Source of the DNA: Mimachlamys varia | Taxonomy: Eukaryota > Mollusca > Bivalvia > Pectinida > Pectinidae | DNA: 64,000 bases | Assembly: GCA_947623455.1 (NCBI GenBank) | Contig: OX392545.1 | Location: 21,798,001-21,862,000 of the forward strand | Direction: 5' to 3' | Part shown: positions 35,160 to 45,341 of the stretch, piece by piece | How positions within the stretch are numbered: the stretch's first letter is position 1 | Layout of the letters: each line of letters starts with the position of its first letter | Translations under genes and position numbers: made by a program | Notes under the pieces: model-generated | Database searches by the model: none | Told to the model about the DNA's origin: nothing | What the model saw: the letters and a program-made list of their open reading frames with translations, nothing else

Positions 35160-35222
35160 AGCTGTAATGGTTTCACACAGCCTCATCAGTGTTCCAACAT
35201 CGAGGTCTGTCCTGAAGGAGAC
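35137..35222 (+). CDS. Three-finger/IgGFc-binding-type gene, exon 3 (module 1, first part)
   Basis: The acceptor is CACACAG at the end of the final array unit; the donor is GAC|GTAAGT. It enters in phase 1 and leaves in phase 0. It encodes MTALRCLSCNGFTQPHQC, then SNIEVCPEGD: the N-terminal CxxC and two more cysteines of a Ly6/uPAR-type (three-finger) module. The acceptor has a poor pyrimidine tract. The only competing AG just upstream, at 35160-35161, would cut off the first Cys and give phase 2, unlike the other exons. The first 23 nt are the segment amplified in the array. Confidence 0.85.
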
Positions 35223-35564
35223 GTAAGTTAAACATTTTATTACATAATGCATTTGGTTTTCTTTAACTATACGCATCAGCTATATTTTGAACCATTTACT
35301 AGTGAAATGAACTATTGCATGGCTAAAATGACTATTGCACGGTCACGTGCGAACTATTCAACACCGCGTGACGTTTCCTACCCTTTCAAGCGCCGAAGTC
35401 AGTCAGATGTCAATGCTGCCAGACAATAGGTATGACGACTGCTACAGGAAAGTTGATATTTGGAGTCACCAATAAATACGGATTGATATTTTTGTGGTTA
35501 TTACGAAGAAAACAATTTCAGTGATTCAAAGTGTGTTTAAGTGATTATGTAATAAAACAAGTAT

Positions 35565-35725
35565 ATCATGGGTGTCAGTGCAATAGTCCAGAATATTTGA
35601 CCCTCGGTAATGGTAATCGACTGATATTCTATTGCACTCGGCCTTCGGCTTCGTGCAAAAGAACATCGATCGATTACCAGTACCTCGTGTCAAATATTCT
35701 TGACTATTATACAGACACCCATGAT
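35565..35725. mobile_element. Hairpin MITE in intron 3
   Basis: ATCATGGGTGTC and GACACCCATGAT form the ends. The arms continue with CAGTGCAATAGTCCAGAATA / TATTCTTGACTATTATACAG and a GTAATGGTAATCGA / CGATTACCAGTAC stretch. Arms are about 75 bp with a few mismatches, and there is no coding capacity. The 68-codon frame in it is spurious. Confidence 0.7.
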
Positions 35726-35729
35726 TTTT

Positions 35730-36850
35730 TTGTATAATATAGTTATCTTTGTAGAATAAAGGGGTTTAATTTCCAAAAATAGCGAAAATAATACACATTG
35801 GGCATAGCACTAAAGCATGTACCATTCCGTTCTCATAGCATTCCAATACGACCCCCCATCCGTTAAACAGTGTTAAACAACGGAAATAAAACAGAGAAAA
35901 CGTCACAAATGGAACAGCCATCTTAAATCAAGGTTTTTGCAAAAAAAATATTAATCTTTAAATGCTGATGGTCGCGCTTCTGGAGGATGAATTATATATT
36001 TGCTACGAGTTATGCTAAATGACGGTAATATTTATTGGTGATTTCCCTGTAGTTGAGTTATCGGATAATAGACGTTTCTGTCGGCGACTTCAATTTAAAC
36101 ATATACAGGGAAGTTCTCTTTCAAGATTAGCTACATTCTACATGTGACGTTGTAATTAACTGTGATGGTGCAACGGTTCAGAATAAAAATATGCAATTTA
36201 TATTTGTTTGATATTATTATTTAAATTAATGAGAGGTTGGTTTTAAAATATGCGAATGGTGGCACTAAATAAATTAATTACACGCATCTTTGTCTGCTTG
36301 AAATTATTCAATATTTGAAAACAAATCTGACTTCAGCCCCTTTTTCAATTTGTTTTTTCTCTCAGCTTTCAAATTTCATGATAGAAAAAATTCAATGGCA
36401 AGTTGGTGCCTTGTTTGTGAACCCGTTTTGTGCATCATTGAATTAAATTATTCTTTGTAAATCAAGCAATTTTTGTCTCGATAAAACCTAACATTTTCTT
36501 GTTTGGATGTCACTTGGATTTGCAATTTAAAAAGCATCCCTCTGGTTTTTTTTGGGTTTTTTTTTTTTTGTCTATTTGTTTTTTCATTTTCCTTTGTGTA
36601 GAAGTGTGTTGACCATACCGTTGTAGCAGCAATTTTAACAAGTTGGTTTGATTTGGACACTCAGTTGTGTTTTTTTATGGCGAATTCAAGTGACAATCAC
36701 CAGTGAAAGCCACATGGGTCAAATGTGTAAATAGCTTTTGCAAATAACCAACAAAAAAAAACTATATATAGTTAGATGGCAATTAAGCCCCATGGGCCTC
36801 TTGTTACAGTTCTTATTTCCCTGTGGCCTTCTGGGCTTCACATTTAAGGC
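35730..36850. other. Intron 3 sequence without recognised features
   Basis: AT-rich intron DNA with a poly(T) run near 36560. Nothing gene-like is seen. The minus-strand frame at 36448-36660 is low complexity. Confidence 0.45.
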
Positions 36851-36859
36851 CTTTGCTCA

Positions 36860-36906
36860 GCATCACTGACGAGTCCGAGAAGGACGAACAGTTGTATGTT
36901 GTAGTT
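36860..36906 (+). ncRNA. Degenerate type I hammerhead ribozyme in intron 3
   Basis: GCATCA, CTGACGAG and a perfect stem II (GTCC/GGAC) are present. The GAAA box has lost an A (GAAC) and the second strand of stem I is TGTTGT instead of TGATGC, so cleavage is unlikely. Confidence 0.65.
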
Positions 36907-36973
36907 TAATACACTATACGACTCCACTGTATGATATCATCAATTAACAATTGCCCTTCATTCCTGTGTCCAG

Positions 36974-37045
36974 GTATGTGTAACTGAGTCTTTCCGGAGT
37001 GAGAATGGGGAAACCTTGTTTCAGGTTGGATGTTCGTCTTCAGAT
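36974..37045 (+). CDS. Three-finger/IgGFc-binding-type gene, exon 4 (module 1, middle)
   Basis: Acceptor TCCTGTGTCCAG, donor GAT|GTAAGT, phase 0 at both ends, 24 codons. It encodes VCVTESFRSENGETLF and then QVGCSSSD. Its two cysteines align with those of exon 7 in module 2 (VCYVEE then TGC). Length and phase match exon 7 (69 nt). Confidence 0.85.
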
Positions 37046-37504
37046 GTAAGTAAACGTAAATATGATTACTCTTGATAGGGCGGTCCATCACCTATCCCAG
37101 CGGAGGTATCATACATACTGATAGTAACACAATAAGATAATTGCGTTATTAAGGTTTCCTGTTGTGTAGTCTTTCTGGTATGTAAAATTACGCCGTAAAA
37201 AGTAATGGACCACAAGAATATATATTCAATCCCATATGTCGAACCTTGGACATATGTCTATCGACTCGTAGTTTAAAACTCAACCGAGCGGTATATTGCA
37301 GTAAGTATTGACCAGGGTCACACTTGCCCTTTTTTAAAAAGCAAATTAAGAAATTTGACAACGATATAACCTCCTTTTTCAACCGCAAACGAAGTAAAAT
37401 ACAATAGGAGAGTATTTTGTAGGCTTTATTAGCGGTCCACTTCCATTTCAATGTGTGTACGTAAAGTGATTGGCAAGCCACTGGCTAGTTAGAATTTAAA
37501 ATTA

Positions 37505-37885
37505 ATTGTCTTTTTTGTCTCATAGAGAAATATTCTGTTTCTTTTATGTGAAATGAAGATGGACGTTTTGAGTATGCTCATTAGTGTGATTACTTCTTGT
37601 GATTGACAATGATGACTCGGTTCTCATTTCGAGGACTGGGTGTTTACTTGGACGTGACAGAGATTTACATGGCGGGTGTCGTCGATGAAACAGAAGACGC
37701 TTACACTTTCGGAACACCTGGTCTTATTCTCTTGTACTTTTACGAAAGTTGCAATTGGAATTTTGCCTTTATTTTCGTATCTTGCCCCTGGTTTGTCTCC
37801 ATGTAAATCTTTCGTTTGTTCCTATTGTGCCTCTAGTTTTGATATTATGGTTTTGATGACGCTTTGGTATTCTCTTTTGTTTTTG
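37505..37885 (+). repeat. Dispersed repeat family 2 copy in intron 4
   Basis: Carries AGAGAAATATTCTG, GAAATGAAGATGGACG, AATGATGACTCGGTTCTC, GTCGATGAAACAGAAGACGC and GGAACACCTGGTCTTATTC. The two overlapping open frames here (67 and 76 codons) belong to it. Confidence 0.75.
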
Positions 37886-37975
37886 TTTTTCATTATCAAC
37901 AAATGATATTTTACGATTCATGTTATATATGGGGTTTCTGACGTTATTTGTATTTTTACCAACCTCATGTTGTAG

Positions 37976-38111
37976 AGATGTAGCTTGACCAGCCGTGGTA
38001 AACGTTTTACAGATATCATTCGGACAGATAGTTTCGGAACACCTCCGCGTCCTCTATGTACTGAGTGTTGCCACAGTGACCTTTGTAATGTCGCGGGCTG
38101 TCGAATGGGTG
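37976..38111 (+). CDS. Three-finger/IgGFc-binding-type gene, exon 5 (module 1, last part)
   Basis: Acceptor CTCATGTTGTAG, donor GGTG|GTAAGT; enters in phase 0 and leaves in phase 1. It encodes RCSLTSRGKRFTDI, an extended loop, then PLCTECCHSDLCNVAGC. The CC-x4-CN ending is the signature C-terminus of Ly6/uPAR/three-finger modules. With exons 3 and 4 it completes a 12-cysteine module spaced C-x2-C-x8-C-x5-C-x5-C. Confidence 0.88.
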
Positions 38112-38124
38112 GTAAGTTAGAATT

Positions 38125-38225
38125 CTCCATGTAAATATTTCCTTTGTTCCTATTTTGCCCCTAGATTAATCGATTTTGAGTTTGGATTATGGTTTTTTTG
38201 ACGCTTTGGTATTCTCTGATTTTTT
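38125..38225 (+). repeat. Family 2 fragment right after exon 5
   Basis: CTCCATGTAAATATTTCC, TTAATCGATTTTGAG and CGCTTTGGTATTCTCTG match the 3' third of family 2. It starts about 14 nt after the exon 5 boundary. Confidence 0.7.
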
Positions 38226-38455
38226 TTCAAACAGTAGCAAGGACCCATGTGTGTAGCAATTCATCTATTTAAATTAGGTTATTCGCTAAAATGCGAGTGT
38301 CCCAAAATATGTATGTTTCCAATAAACAAAAGTACAGACACTAAAGTTTAATTCTACATCTATGCATAAATTTCATGTTCAACATCCAACTGGTTTAAAA
38401 CGAACCGAAAGACACCATTATCTTTTCTTATTTTAAATAAATCCACTTTATATAG

Positions 38456-38550
38456 GATTTCAAAAACAAAGAGGCCCGGTATGTTTAGATTGTCAGCAAT
38501 CACGTGACCCTCGTGAGTGTGACGCTATAGCTGTCTGTCATCAAGGCGAG
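38456..38550 (+). CDS. Three-finger/IgGFc-binding-type gene, exon 6 (linker and module 2, first part)
   Basis: Acceptor ACTTTATATAG, donor GAG|GTAAGG; phase 1 in, phase 0 out. The split Gly codon joins exon 5. It encodes a short linker (GFQKQRGP), then VCLDCQQSRDPREC and DAIAVCHQGE. The cysteine spacing C-x2-C-x8-C-x5-C equals that of exon 3. Confidence 0.88.
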
Positions 38551-38853
38551 GTAAGGATACATATTAAAATCGATGCAACTAGAAATTATTGCCTTTAAAA
38601 CACCTTCATTGAATTTCAAAAGTGAATAGAGAAAGCAATTGCATTTAGAAAGATAAATGAAAAAAGAAGCTTAAGGGAACTTTTCAGATATCGCGGAAGT
38701 GAAAGCCTGTTATGTAACATATCACGCCATAAATAAGGAATACCAATTGTACGATTATATGAAATAGTTAAAGAAACAAAAACAAGTGTTCATCTATTGT
38801 TTGCCTTGCGTTTCATATGTGTTTAGGCTTGATAATGTAATATTTCATTCTAG

Positions 38854-38922
38854 GTGTGTTACGTTGAGGAAATGATAAAGTTCGGCGATATCTTTTACAG
38901 AACAGGCTGCTTACCGAATACC
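38854..38922 (+). CDS. Three-finger/IgGFc-binding-type gene, exon 7 (module 2, middle)
   Basis: Acceptor ATTTCATTCTAG, donor ACC|GTGAGT, phase 0 at both ends, 23 codons. It encodes VCYVEEMIKFGDIFYRTGC and then LPNT, matching exon 4 in phase, length and cysteine position. Confidence 0.88.
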
Positions 38923-39214
38923 GTGAGTGTGCAATTACATTTACGAGTGTGGGCTTTTTAATAATAATTATATGCATTATAGTCTGTCAAAGTATCACAA
39001 ATATATAGATATTGCTTATTTCAATGAGTTATTTTAATTATTGTTTCCTGTCATCATAATCTTGAAAATGAAACTAAAATTTACTTAAGAAACCTTGCTA
39101 ATTCAGGAAGCAGACTTTCGTGTCAGCCACATACATGATATAGGTACCTAAAAGGTAAAAGCCAATAATACGGTGGTCCATTATATATATTGAAGCGGGA
39201 TATGATTGATATAT

Positions 39215-39405
39215 TCGTTCAGAGGTTATGGGTTCAAAGATTATGAGTACAAAGATTATGGGCTCAAAAGTTACGAGTACAAAGGTTATGGGTTCAAAGG
39301 TTATGGGCTTAAAGGTTATGAGTACATAGGTTCTTGATTCAAAGATTATTGACTCAAAAGTTACGAGTACAAAGGTTATGAGTACAAAGGTTATTGACTC
39401 CACAC
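39215..39405. repeat. 15-bp minisatellite in intron 7, about 12 copies
   Basis: The unit is GGTTATGAGTACAAA, with variants in the GAGTACA/GGTTCA/GGCTCA part. Because the period is a multiple of three, it yields a spurious 101-codon minus-strand frame. Confidence 0.85.
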
Positions 39406-39772
39406 TTTACACATTTTCGTCCGGGATTTAGCCAATAAATATGTTGTCCATCCATCCTACTCAGCAAAGAAACGAGTTTTTGTTCTGATATATTCTTCAT
39501 GACCTTATGTAATTCATCATGTTAAAGACATGGCGATTCCGAACAGAATTCACTGACATATTCACGGTTTTTTTCAATCTCATTACAACGATTATATTGA
39601 TTTTGTTAAATTCACATTCGAATTCATAACAAAAAAGAAATTTAACATCGCCAGGGGTTGTTTTATTTAACACTCTTATATTGTAATGGCAAACAGATTT
39701 CATGCATATTCTTCAAACCTAAAAGTTAAACATTTATGGTTCAAAACCTTTGATGTTTAATGTTTGTTTTAG

Positions 39773-39881
39773 GATCAACGATGTTTTCCTCCCACATTTA
39801 ACCCTGTGGAAGTGGGAAAGCGGTCAGACCAACATGGAACCTGCTTTTCGTGCTGCCCTTACGACCTCTGTAACACCAAAT
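39773..39881 (+). CDS. Three-finger/IgGFc-binding-type gene, exon 8 (module 2, last part)
   Basis: Acceptor TTTGTTTTAG; donor AAAT|GTAAAA, slightly weak; phase 0 in, phase 1 out. It encodes DQRCFPPTFNPVEV, then GTCFSCCPYDLCNTK. The split last codon joins exon 9 to give Cys, completing a second 12-cysteine module. The CC-x4-CN motif matches exon 5. Confidence 0.9.
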
Positions 39882-40477
39882 GTAAAATCAGCATTGTTTT
39901 AAATCATATACATTTTAGGCTAACCATAAATATCACAATTCAATTAATAATAAAAAAATCATTTGATAACGTTATCAAATATTCCAATGAAAACTGTTTA
40001 ACCCATATATAACTTGAATACGTTTAATACAGACCTATGAAAAAGGTAGTCCTCTGTCAATTTTGAGTTACCTGACGTTGAAACATGCTATGATTAATAA
40101 AATGGATTAGTTTGCATCAACTGTATGTTGATGAACAAGAAAGGTAAATATTATATTGGTTGATATAATTTTGACATGCATTAATATGTAACACACATCG
40201 TATTACATTCATAGTCAACATGGTGAGCTATATTCACCATTCAATAAGTAGATACGCCAAGGTATGTTACACACCGATGAATGTCAAATAATAAGTATTG
40301 GTGTGTTACAAATGACCAGGTCACCCTTCCGCAGCGTTCCTGCTAACAACGTTACCGTCGACAACACAGTCACCGAAAACCCCCGGTAAATACGAAACTT
40401 TAAATGCATTTGTTAAATAGCTAACTTCGAAAGGGGTTCCATATAGATAGATTGGGAATATTTCTCAATCTTATTAT

Positions 40478-40830
40478 AATGCAGATCACTAAGCATCTGT
40501 CAACCCCCTTAAGAGGTCGTGTTCTTGTGACCTTTGTAGCCTTTAATTTCACATTCCAGTAGCATTGTCTACTTGATGACAGTTGACGCTGTCATCTGCA
40601 GCAAGTCATTTCGTCACAAAATACATATGACCTTCTTGTGACGAAATGGCTAAGCGCACAGATAGGTTATGCAAGCTTCTCCCCTCCCACAAGCATTAAC
40701 ATTAAATATTCTGGAAGCAGTAATTTAATTAGTTATGGCAAAAAAATCACCAGAACATAACCGCATATGGGATGATGTCAGATCCTTACAGAACGGGGTG
40801 AGAATAAGGATCAGCATTTTAATTAGATTT
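40478..40830. mobile_element. Family 3 element, diverged, in intron 8
   Basis: Contains GCAGCAAGTCATTTCGTCAC and a reversed CTTGTGACGAAATGGCT around 40600-40650, TATGCAAGCTTCTC, and a decayed right end (GATGTCAGATCCTTACAG). Confidence 0.65.
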
Positions 40831-40973
40831 GAATAAACAGATGAAATGGTTATATCATCAAATATTCATTTTTAGTCTAATGTTTCCATTATTTCACTTT
40901 ATCTCCCTTCCTTCTCTCCGAACTGCACTTGTATATAGGATTCATATGTTATAAATGTTAAATTTATATAGGG

Positions 40974-41620
40974 ATTGAATGGCGCTTTTTATCCCCCGTC
41001 AAACGAAGTTGGTGGGGTATATACAAATTGGTTCCGTCTTTCCGTTCGTCCGGATTCGCTTTGACGGAATGATTAGGATTTCGATGAACCTTGTTAAGTA
41101 CATTTATTATCTAAACCCCTTGCTCGAGTTTGATCAACGGTATATTCTGATCATATTTAATGAGGCTGTTGTGACATTTTGGCTGATTGCTTTCCGCGCG
41201 ATATCTTTTTAAGGAATGATCGGATTTTGATGAAACTTACTTGGTTCACAAGCTACCTAAACCCTCGTTCAAGTTCAATTACCGGCATTCTCCGCACATA
41301 TTTAATGAGGTTGCTGTGACCTGATCGGCTAATTGCTTTCCACGTGATATCTTTTGGAGGAATAATTGTAGTTGGATGAAACTTGCTTGGTAGACTTATT
41401 ACCTAAACCCCTCGCTCAGGGTCGATCATCACCATATTCCATGCATATTTAATGAAGCTGCGGTGGCCTGATTAGTCGATTGCCTACTATAAATGTAATG
41501 CATATAAATGCTATATTTTTTGAAGGAATGATCAGATTTTGAGGAAACTTGTTTGGTAGACTTATTATCTAATCCCCCTTGCTCAAGTTCAATGCTTATT
41601 TAGTGTCGCGTATTTTAACG
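40974..41620 (+). repeat. Dispersed repeat with about 146-bp internal tandem units
   Basis: GGAATGAT-type strings followed by GAT(T/G)-GATGAAAC recur at about 41067, 41213, 41357 and 41524. Each is followed by ACTTATTA-CTAAACCCC, GCTCAAGTTC and CATATTTAATGAGG. The left end (CCCCCGTCAAACGAAGTTGG) resembles the start of the 20560 repeat. Non-coding; lies in intron 8. Confidence 0.65.
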
Positions 41621-42318
41621 ATATTTGCATGAGCGGGAGATCGTAACGAATATGTTCTTGTTGATGTTCATACCAGTATGAATGTAAAGCGGTTACATCC
41701 ATATTGCATGAAGCCTTCATGGTCAATATGAATGTAACCGATTTGCATGAATATTAAAACAACGCCGTTCAATCTATATATTTACAGTTTTACTATTATG
41801 CAATTGTTTAATTAAATTTCTTTTTTCTTGAACAACTGGTTAATCAACTGCGTTTGTTATTGCGCCTTCCGTAAAAAGAAAAAGGCAGAACAGCCATAAT
41901 TTGAGTAAAATTGGCGCCAATAATTTACAGTATAGTCATTTGAGTGTTGGACGCGGGGCGTGCTTCATATTATCTGAAGCAGAGTGACAAGACTCTCATT
42001 GAACAAGACAAATGTATTACGTCACATGTAATTCACGTGAAAGGATGTTTTCATACTGTATTCGAGCTGTATTCATAGTCTAGTTTTTGTTGTTTTCAGT
42101 TCAGAAAAGTAAATCAGAATGTAAATATAAAAATGTATTTTTCATATTTCACCATATTCATCTACAAGACGTCATTACTAAAATATGATTTGTTTTTGCC
42201 TAATTTTGTATATAGAATAAGGAAAAGAACTGCTACCCACGTGTATGAATAATCTTAGTTATATCACTGCAGTATCATTGTTGTATATAAATGAATATTA
42301 CTGTTTTTCATTTGACAG

Positions 42319-43562
42319 GTTTCAAAGGGGAGAGCTTTTTCTTGATGTTCATGCGAAATCATGAGTATAGCTACAGCACACAAAAACTAAGTGTTCATGT
42401 AGCATTCATGGCTCCTTATGCGCATATAGAGGTGATCACACGACATAACACAACATCACAAAATGTTTCTGGTCCAGCAACTTACATTGATATCGACGCA
42501 GACTTGACCATACGAGAAAACGGGAAGACAGATAAAGGAGTCGTTCTAACATCCGACACACCGATGTCTGCAACAGTGTTTAACAGTAATACTCGTGGAT
42601 CAACGGACGGATACCTTGCCTTACCTACAGAAGATCTTGGAGACTCTTATATTGTGGGAACATTCAGGCCTAATAACAACAATTATGATATATTTGGAAC
42701 TGTTTTTGCTGTAGGTGCACCATACGACAACACAGAGATCAATATCACTTTCAGTACATCAGGTGTCACTGTTCCTGGCCAGTATCACAGAGAGGGAGAC
42801 TCAATCACCGTTGTACTGGACAAACTCGACACATTCTACGTTGAGACAAAATCAACCAATAAGGACTTGACAGGTACGCGTATCATTAGCAATAAACCAG
42901 TAGCAGTCGTGTCCGGTAATGTCTGTTCATACAGAAATGGATGTAACCATCTTGTGGAGTATCTACCTCCGGTGTCTAAATGGGGGACCAGGTTCATGGT
43001 ACCACCTATAAAGAGAAGTACCAGTGGTATAATTAGGATTGTCTCGTCGGAAAATAACACACATGTCGTTGTCACTTCAAAAACATCGAACCAAACGTAT
43101 GTTATCTCAATTTTTGTGGATATAGAAATAGATGCCACTCCGACGTACGAAATTTCTAGTGATAGACCTGTTCTTGTACTACTGTTTTTTAATAAAGAAA
43201 AAGTTGGAATGACAATTATACCGTCAACAAACCAGTTTTCCAATGAACCCGTATTTGTGTCGCCTCCTAGACTTTCCTATTACCAGACCATTCCGTTCGA
43301 TAACTATATCGTTGTCAGTATCCGTAAAAGCGAGCAGGCTGGTCTACAACTTCGTTCGGCCGATGGTTCAGAACTTCCACGAGTTGGATCAGTGACTTTT
43401 GCTAGTGTTGAAGGTCAAATATATAGTTTTATATCTGTCCACTGCAACAACAACCAGACGTGTTCCGTTCAGCATACCAACCACGACGTGGAATTCGGTG
43501 TTATCGTCTACGGTTATACCACCTATGAAACGTATGCATATCCTGCAAATCTCAGTTTGTAA
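42319..43562 (+). CDS. Three-finger/IgGFc-binding-type gene, exon 9 (IgGFc-binding-protein N-terminal-type domain)
   Basis: Acceptor TTTTTCATTTGACAG, phase 1; 413 residues to TAA at 43560-43562. The whole exon is one domain of the type found at the N-terminus of vertebrate IgGFc-binding protein and in many invertebrate proteins. It starts FKGESFFLMFMRN. Internal features are PTEDLGDSYIVGTF, GTRIISNKPVAVVSGNVC, VEYLPPVSKWGTRF and ISSDRPVLVLLF, and it ends VEFGVIVYGYTTYETYAYP. Several N-x-S/T sites fit a secreted protein. No transmembrane segment, GPI signal or mucin/VWD repeats follow, so the protein is far shorter than vertebrate FCGBP. Function unknown; a mucosal or immune-type extracellular role is only an inference. 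The apparent ATG at 42291 lies in the intron. Confidence 0.95.
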
Positions 43563-43576
43563 AACCAGACATTGAG

Positions 43577-43582
43577 AATAAA
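43577..43582 (+). promoter_or_regulatory. Candidate poly(A) signal for the three-finger/IgGFc gene
   Basis: AATAAA begins 15 nt after the stop codon and is followed by AT-rich DNA. This would give an extremely short 3' UTR. I saw no equally good signal further on that I would prefer. Confidence 0.45.
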
Positions 43583-43589
43583 TCATTTT

Positions 43590-44760
43590 AGACAATTCTA
43601 TAGAGTGAAATGCCTCTTTTGGAATATTGAAGTACCTTTTAGAATATATAAAAAGAGTGTTTAAGATTGATATTTCATCAGATGGTGGGCTCTTCAAATC
43701 ATCCTGCGTCCGTGATCCGTTCATTCAATAATACAATTCTCGAGTTCGCTATTCCTAGAGAATTAAGTACTAAGTGGGTCATTTCAAATTTCATATACAG
43801 GTTCCCTTTGGTTCGTGGTTGTTCATTAACCAGTTTTGAGCCGAAAGACAGTCATCAAGCATTCAGACAATTTTTATCGCTATTCTTGAGAACAACTGGA
43901 TGGATTTTTTTTTTTAATGTCAAAGGGAAGTTCCACTTCGCCCATTATTCAGCGTAGTTCCATTTTGTGACAGATCCGGGTGGGGGGGGGGGGGGGCAAA
44001 ATTGCCGACAGGCCCCTATCTTGTATTTTTACTATGAAAGTACACTGTGGTTATTTTTCCAGAAATGCAAGAAGGATCTTTCTTATATTTCATTTGTAGC
44101 ATTTTCGTGGTCCCTAGCTGTGCTCTGTTGATTTTGGAATTGAGCAGAAAAACAAATCCAAACAACAGACCTTCTTTCATCAATTATTAATTAAATACGT
44201 AATTAAACGGGGAAAGGAAAGGAGAAAAGATGCTACATTTTCAAAACAAATGAAAATCAAAGATGGCGGGCGCAAAGATCCCTTGTTTTGCGTTTTGAAA
44301 CTATCGTTTGTCATTTTCATATAATCATTAATTGAACTGGTCTTTGACAAAATTAATTAACTATGGTTTCACGAGAGTTTCCGTTTACTACTCTGCGAGA
44401 GGGATCAATTTATAATGTATAATTATATTGCATTTCAACACTTTGTTAAAATCTTGATCAATTTGAAAGTTTACTAACAAATGGGCGACTGATATTCTGG
44501 AGTTGTACATGTAGCATACGGATAATCGTCATTGTTTCATAGTTTGATAACATGCATGTAACTTGACCCTTCCTGACAGGTATAGACGTGGTACATATGT
44601 CGAGTTCTGTGGTGGTGATAAATTGGAATGAAAAAGGGGGAAAACATCGACCTATGGCCAATACATTGTTCCTTGAGAACATTAGTTTTCCTTAGGGTAA
44701 AAGAAGAAAAAACGTGAACATGATGTTATTTATAGACTACATGCAACAACGTATAAGCAC
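43590..44760. other. Intergenic stretch with a poly(G) tract
   Basis: A G run at about 43979-43996 (GGTGGGGGGG-type) is the only clear feature. The open frames at 43667-43957 and 44458-44682 have no support. Confidence 0.5.
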
Positions 44761-44852
44761 CAAATACATGTGAAAAATACACTTTATTACATTTTTACCA
44801 GTGAAATACCGAAAATTATTCATTCTTTAAAAGTGATATTAAGTGAGAAATA

Positions 44853-44880
44853 TGATATTTTTCACTAGTGAAAAATATCA
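44853..44880. repeat. Perfect 28-bp palindrome
   Basis: The half-site TGATATTTTTCACT is followed directly by its exact reverse complement, AGTGAAAAATATCA. A related imperfect palindrome recurs in each unit of the adjacent 107-bp tandem repeat. Followed by TTTGACCAATCAGAACG, typical of a dispersed hairpin element. Confidence 0.85.
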
Positions 44881-45020
44881 CTTTTTCTGATTTGACCAAT
44901 CAGAACGCTGCTTATAAACGACATTTTGGGAAATCAAAAGTTACCACAGTAGATTTTGCTACTAAATGTAATGAAAAGAATATCTAACAGTATCTTAAGT
45001 AATACCAAATATATTTCATT

Positions 45021-45341
45021 CGTGTGGCTAATATTTTGATATTTTTCACTCGTGCTGCGCACTTGTGAAATATATCAAATATCAGCCCCACTCGTGAAAT
45101 ATATTTGGTTTTACTGAAGATACTGTTCGTGTGGCTAATATTTTGATATTTTTCACTCGTGCTGCGCACTTGTGAAATATATCAAATATCAGCCCCACTC
45201 GTGAAATATATTTGGTTTTACTGAAGATACTGTTCGTGTGGCTAATATTTTGATATTTTTCACTCGTGCTGCGCACTTGTGAAATATATCAAATACCAGC
45301 CCCACTCGTGAAATATATTTGGTTTTACTGAAGATACTGTT
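45021..45341. repeat. Three tandem copies of a 107-bp unit
   Basis: Copies at 45021-45127, 45128-45234 and 45235-45341 are almost identical; one TACC/TATC difference is visible. Each begins CGTGTGGCTAATATTTTG and holds TTTTTCACTCGTGCTGCGC, ACTTGTGAAATATATC and GGTTTTACTGAAGATACTGT. Frames on the minus strand are by-products. The near-identity shows a recent triplication. Confidence 0.95.

Noticed and set aside
35160..35161. AG at 35160-35161 as the acceptor of exon 3
   Set aside because: It would give phase 2, lose the first Cys of the module, and disagree with the phase-1 entry of the equivalent exon 6.
39098..39403. A 101-codon minus-strand frame with VLITFEPI repeats
   Set aside because: Arises from the 15-bp minisatellite in an intron.
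42291..42318. ATG at 42291 as the start of the IgGFc-type protein
   Set aside because: The residues before 42319 are a pyrimidine-rich intron end (TTTTTCATTTGACAG). Splicing from exon 8 restores a Cys codon and the frame.
42836..43243. A 135-codon minus-strand frame, and another at 43389-43724
   Set aside because: Antisense to the IgGFc-type exon, or overlapping its end, whose sense frame shows clear domain homology.
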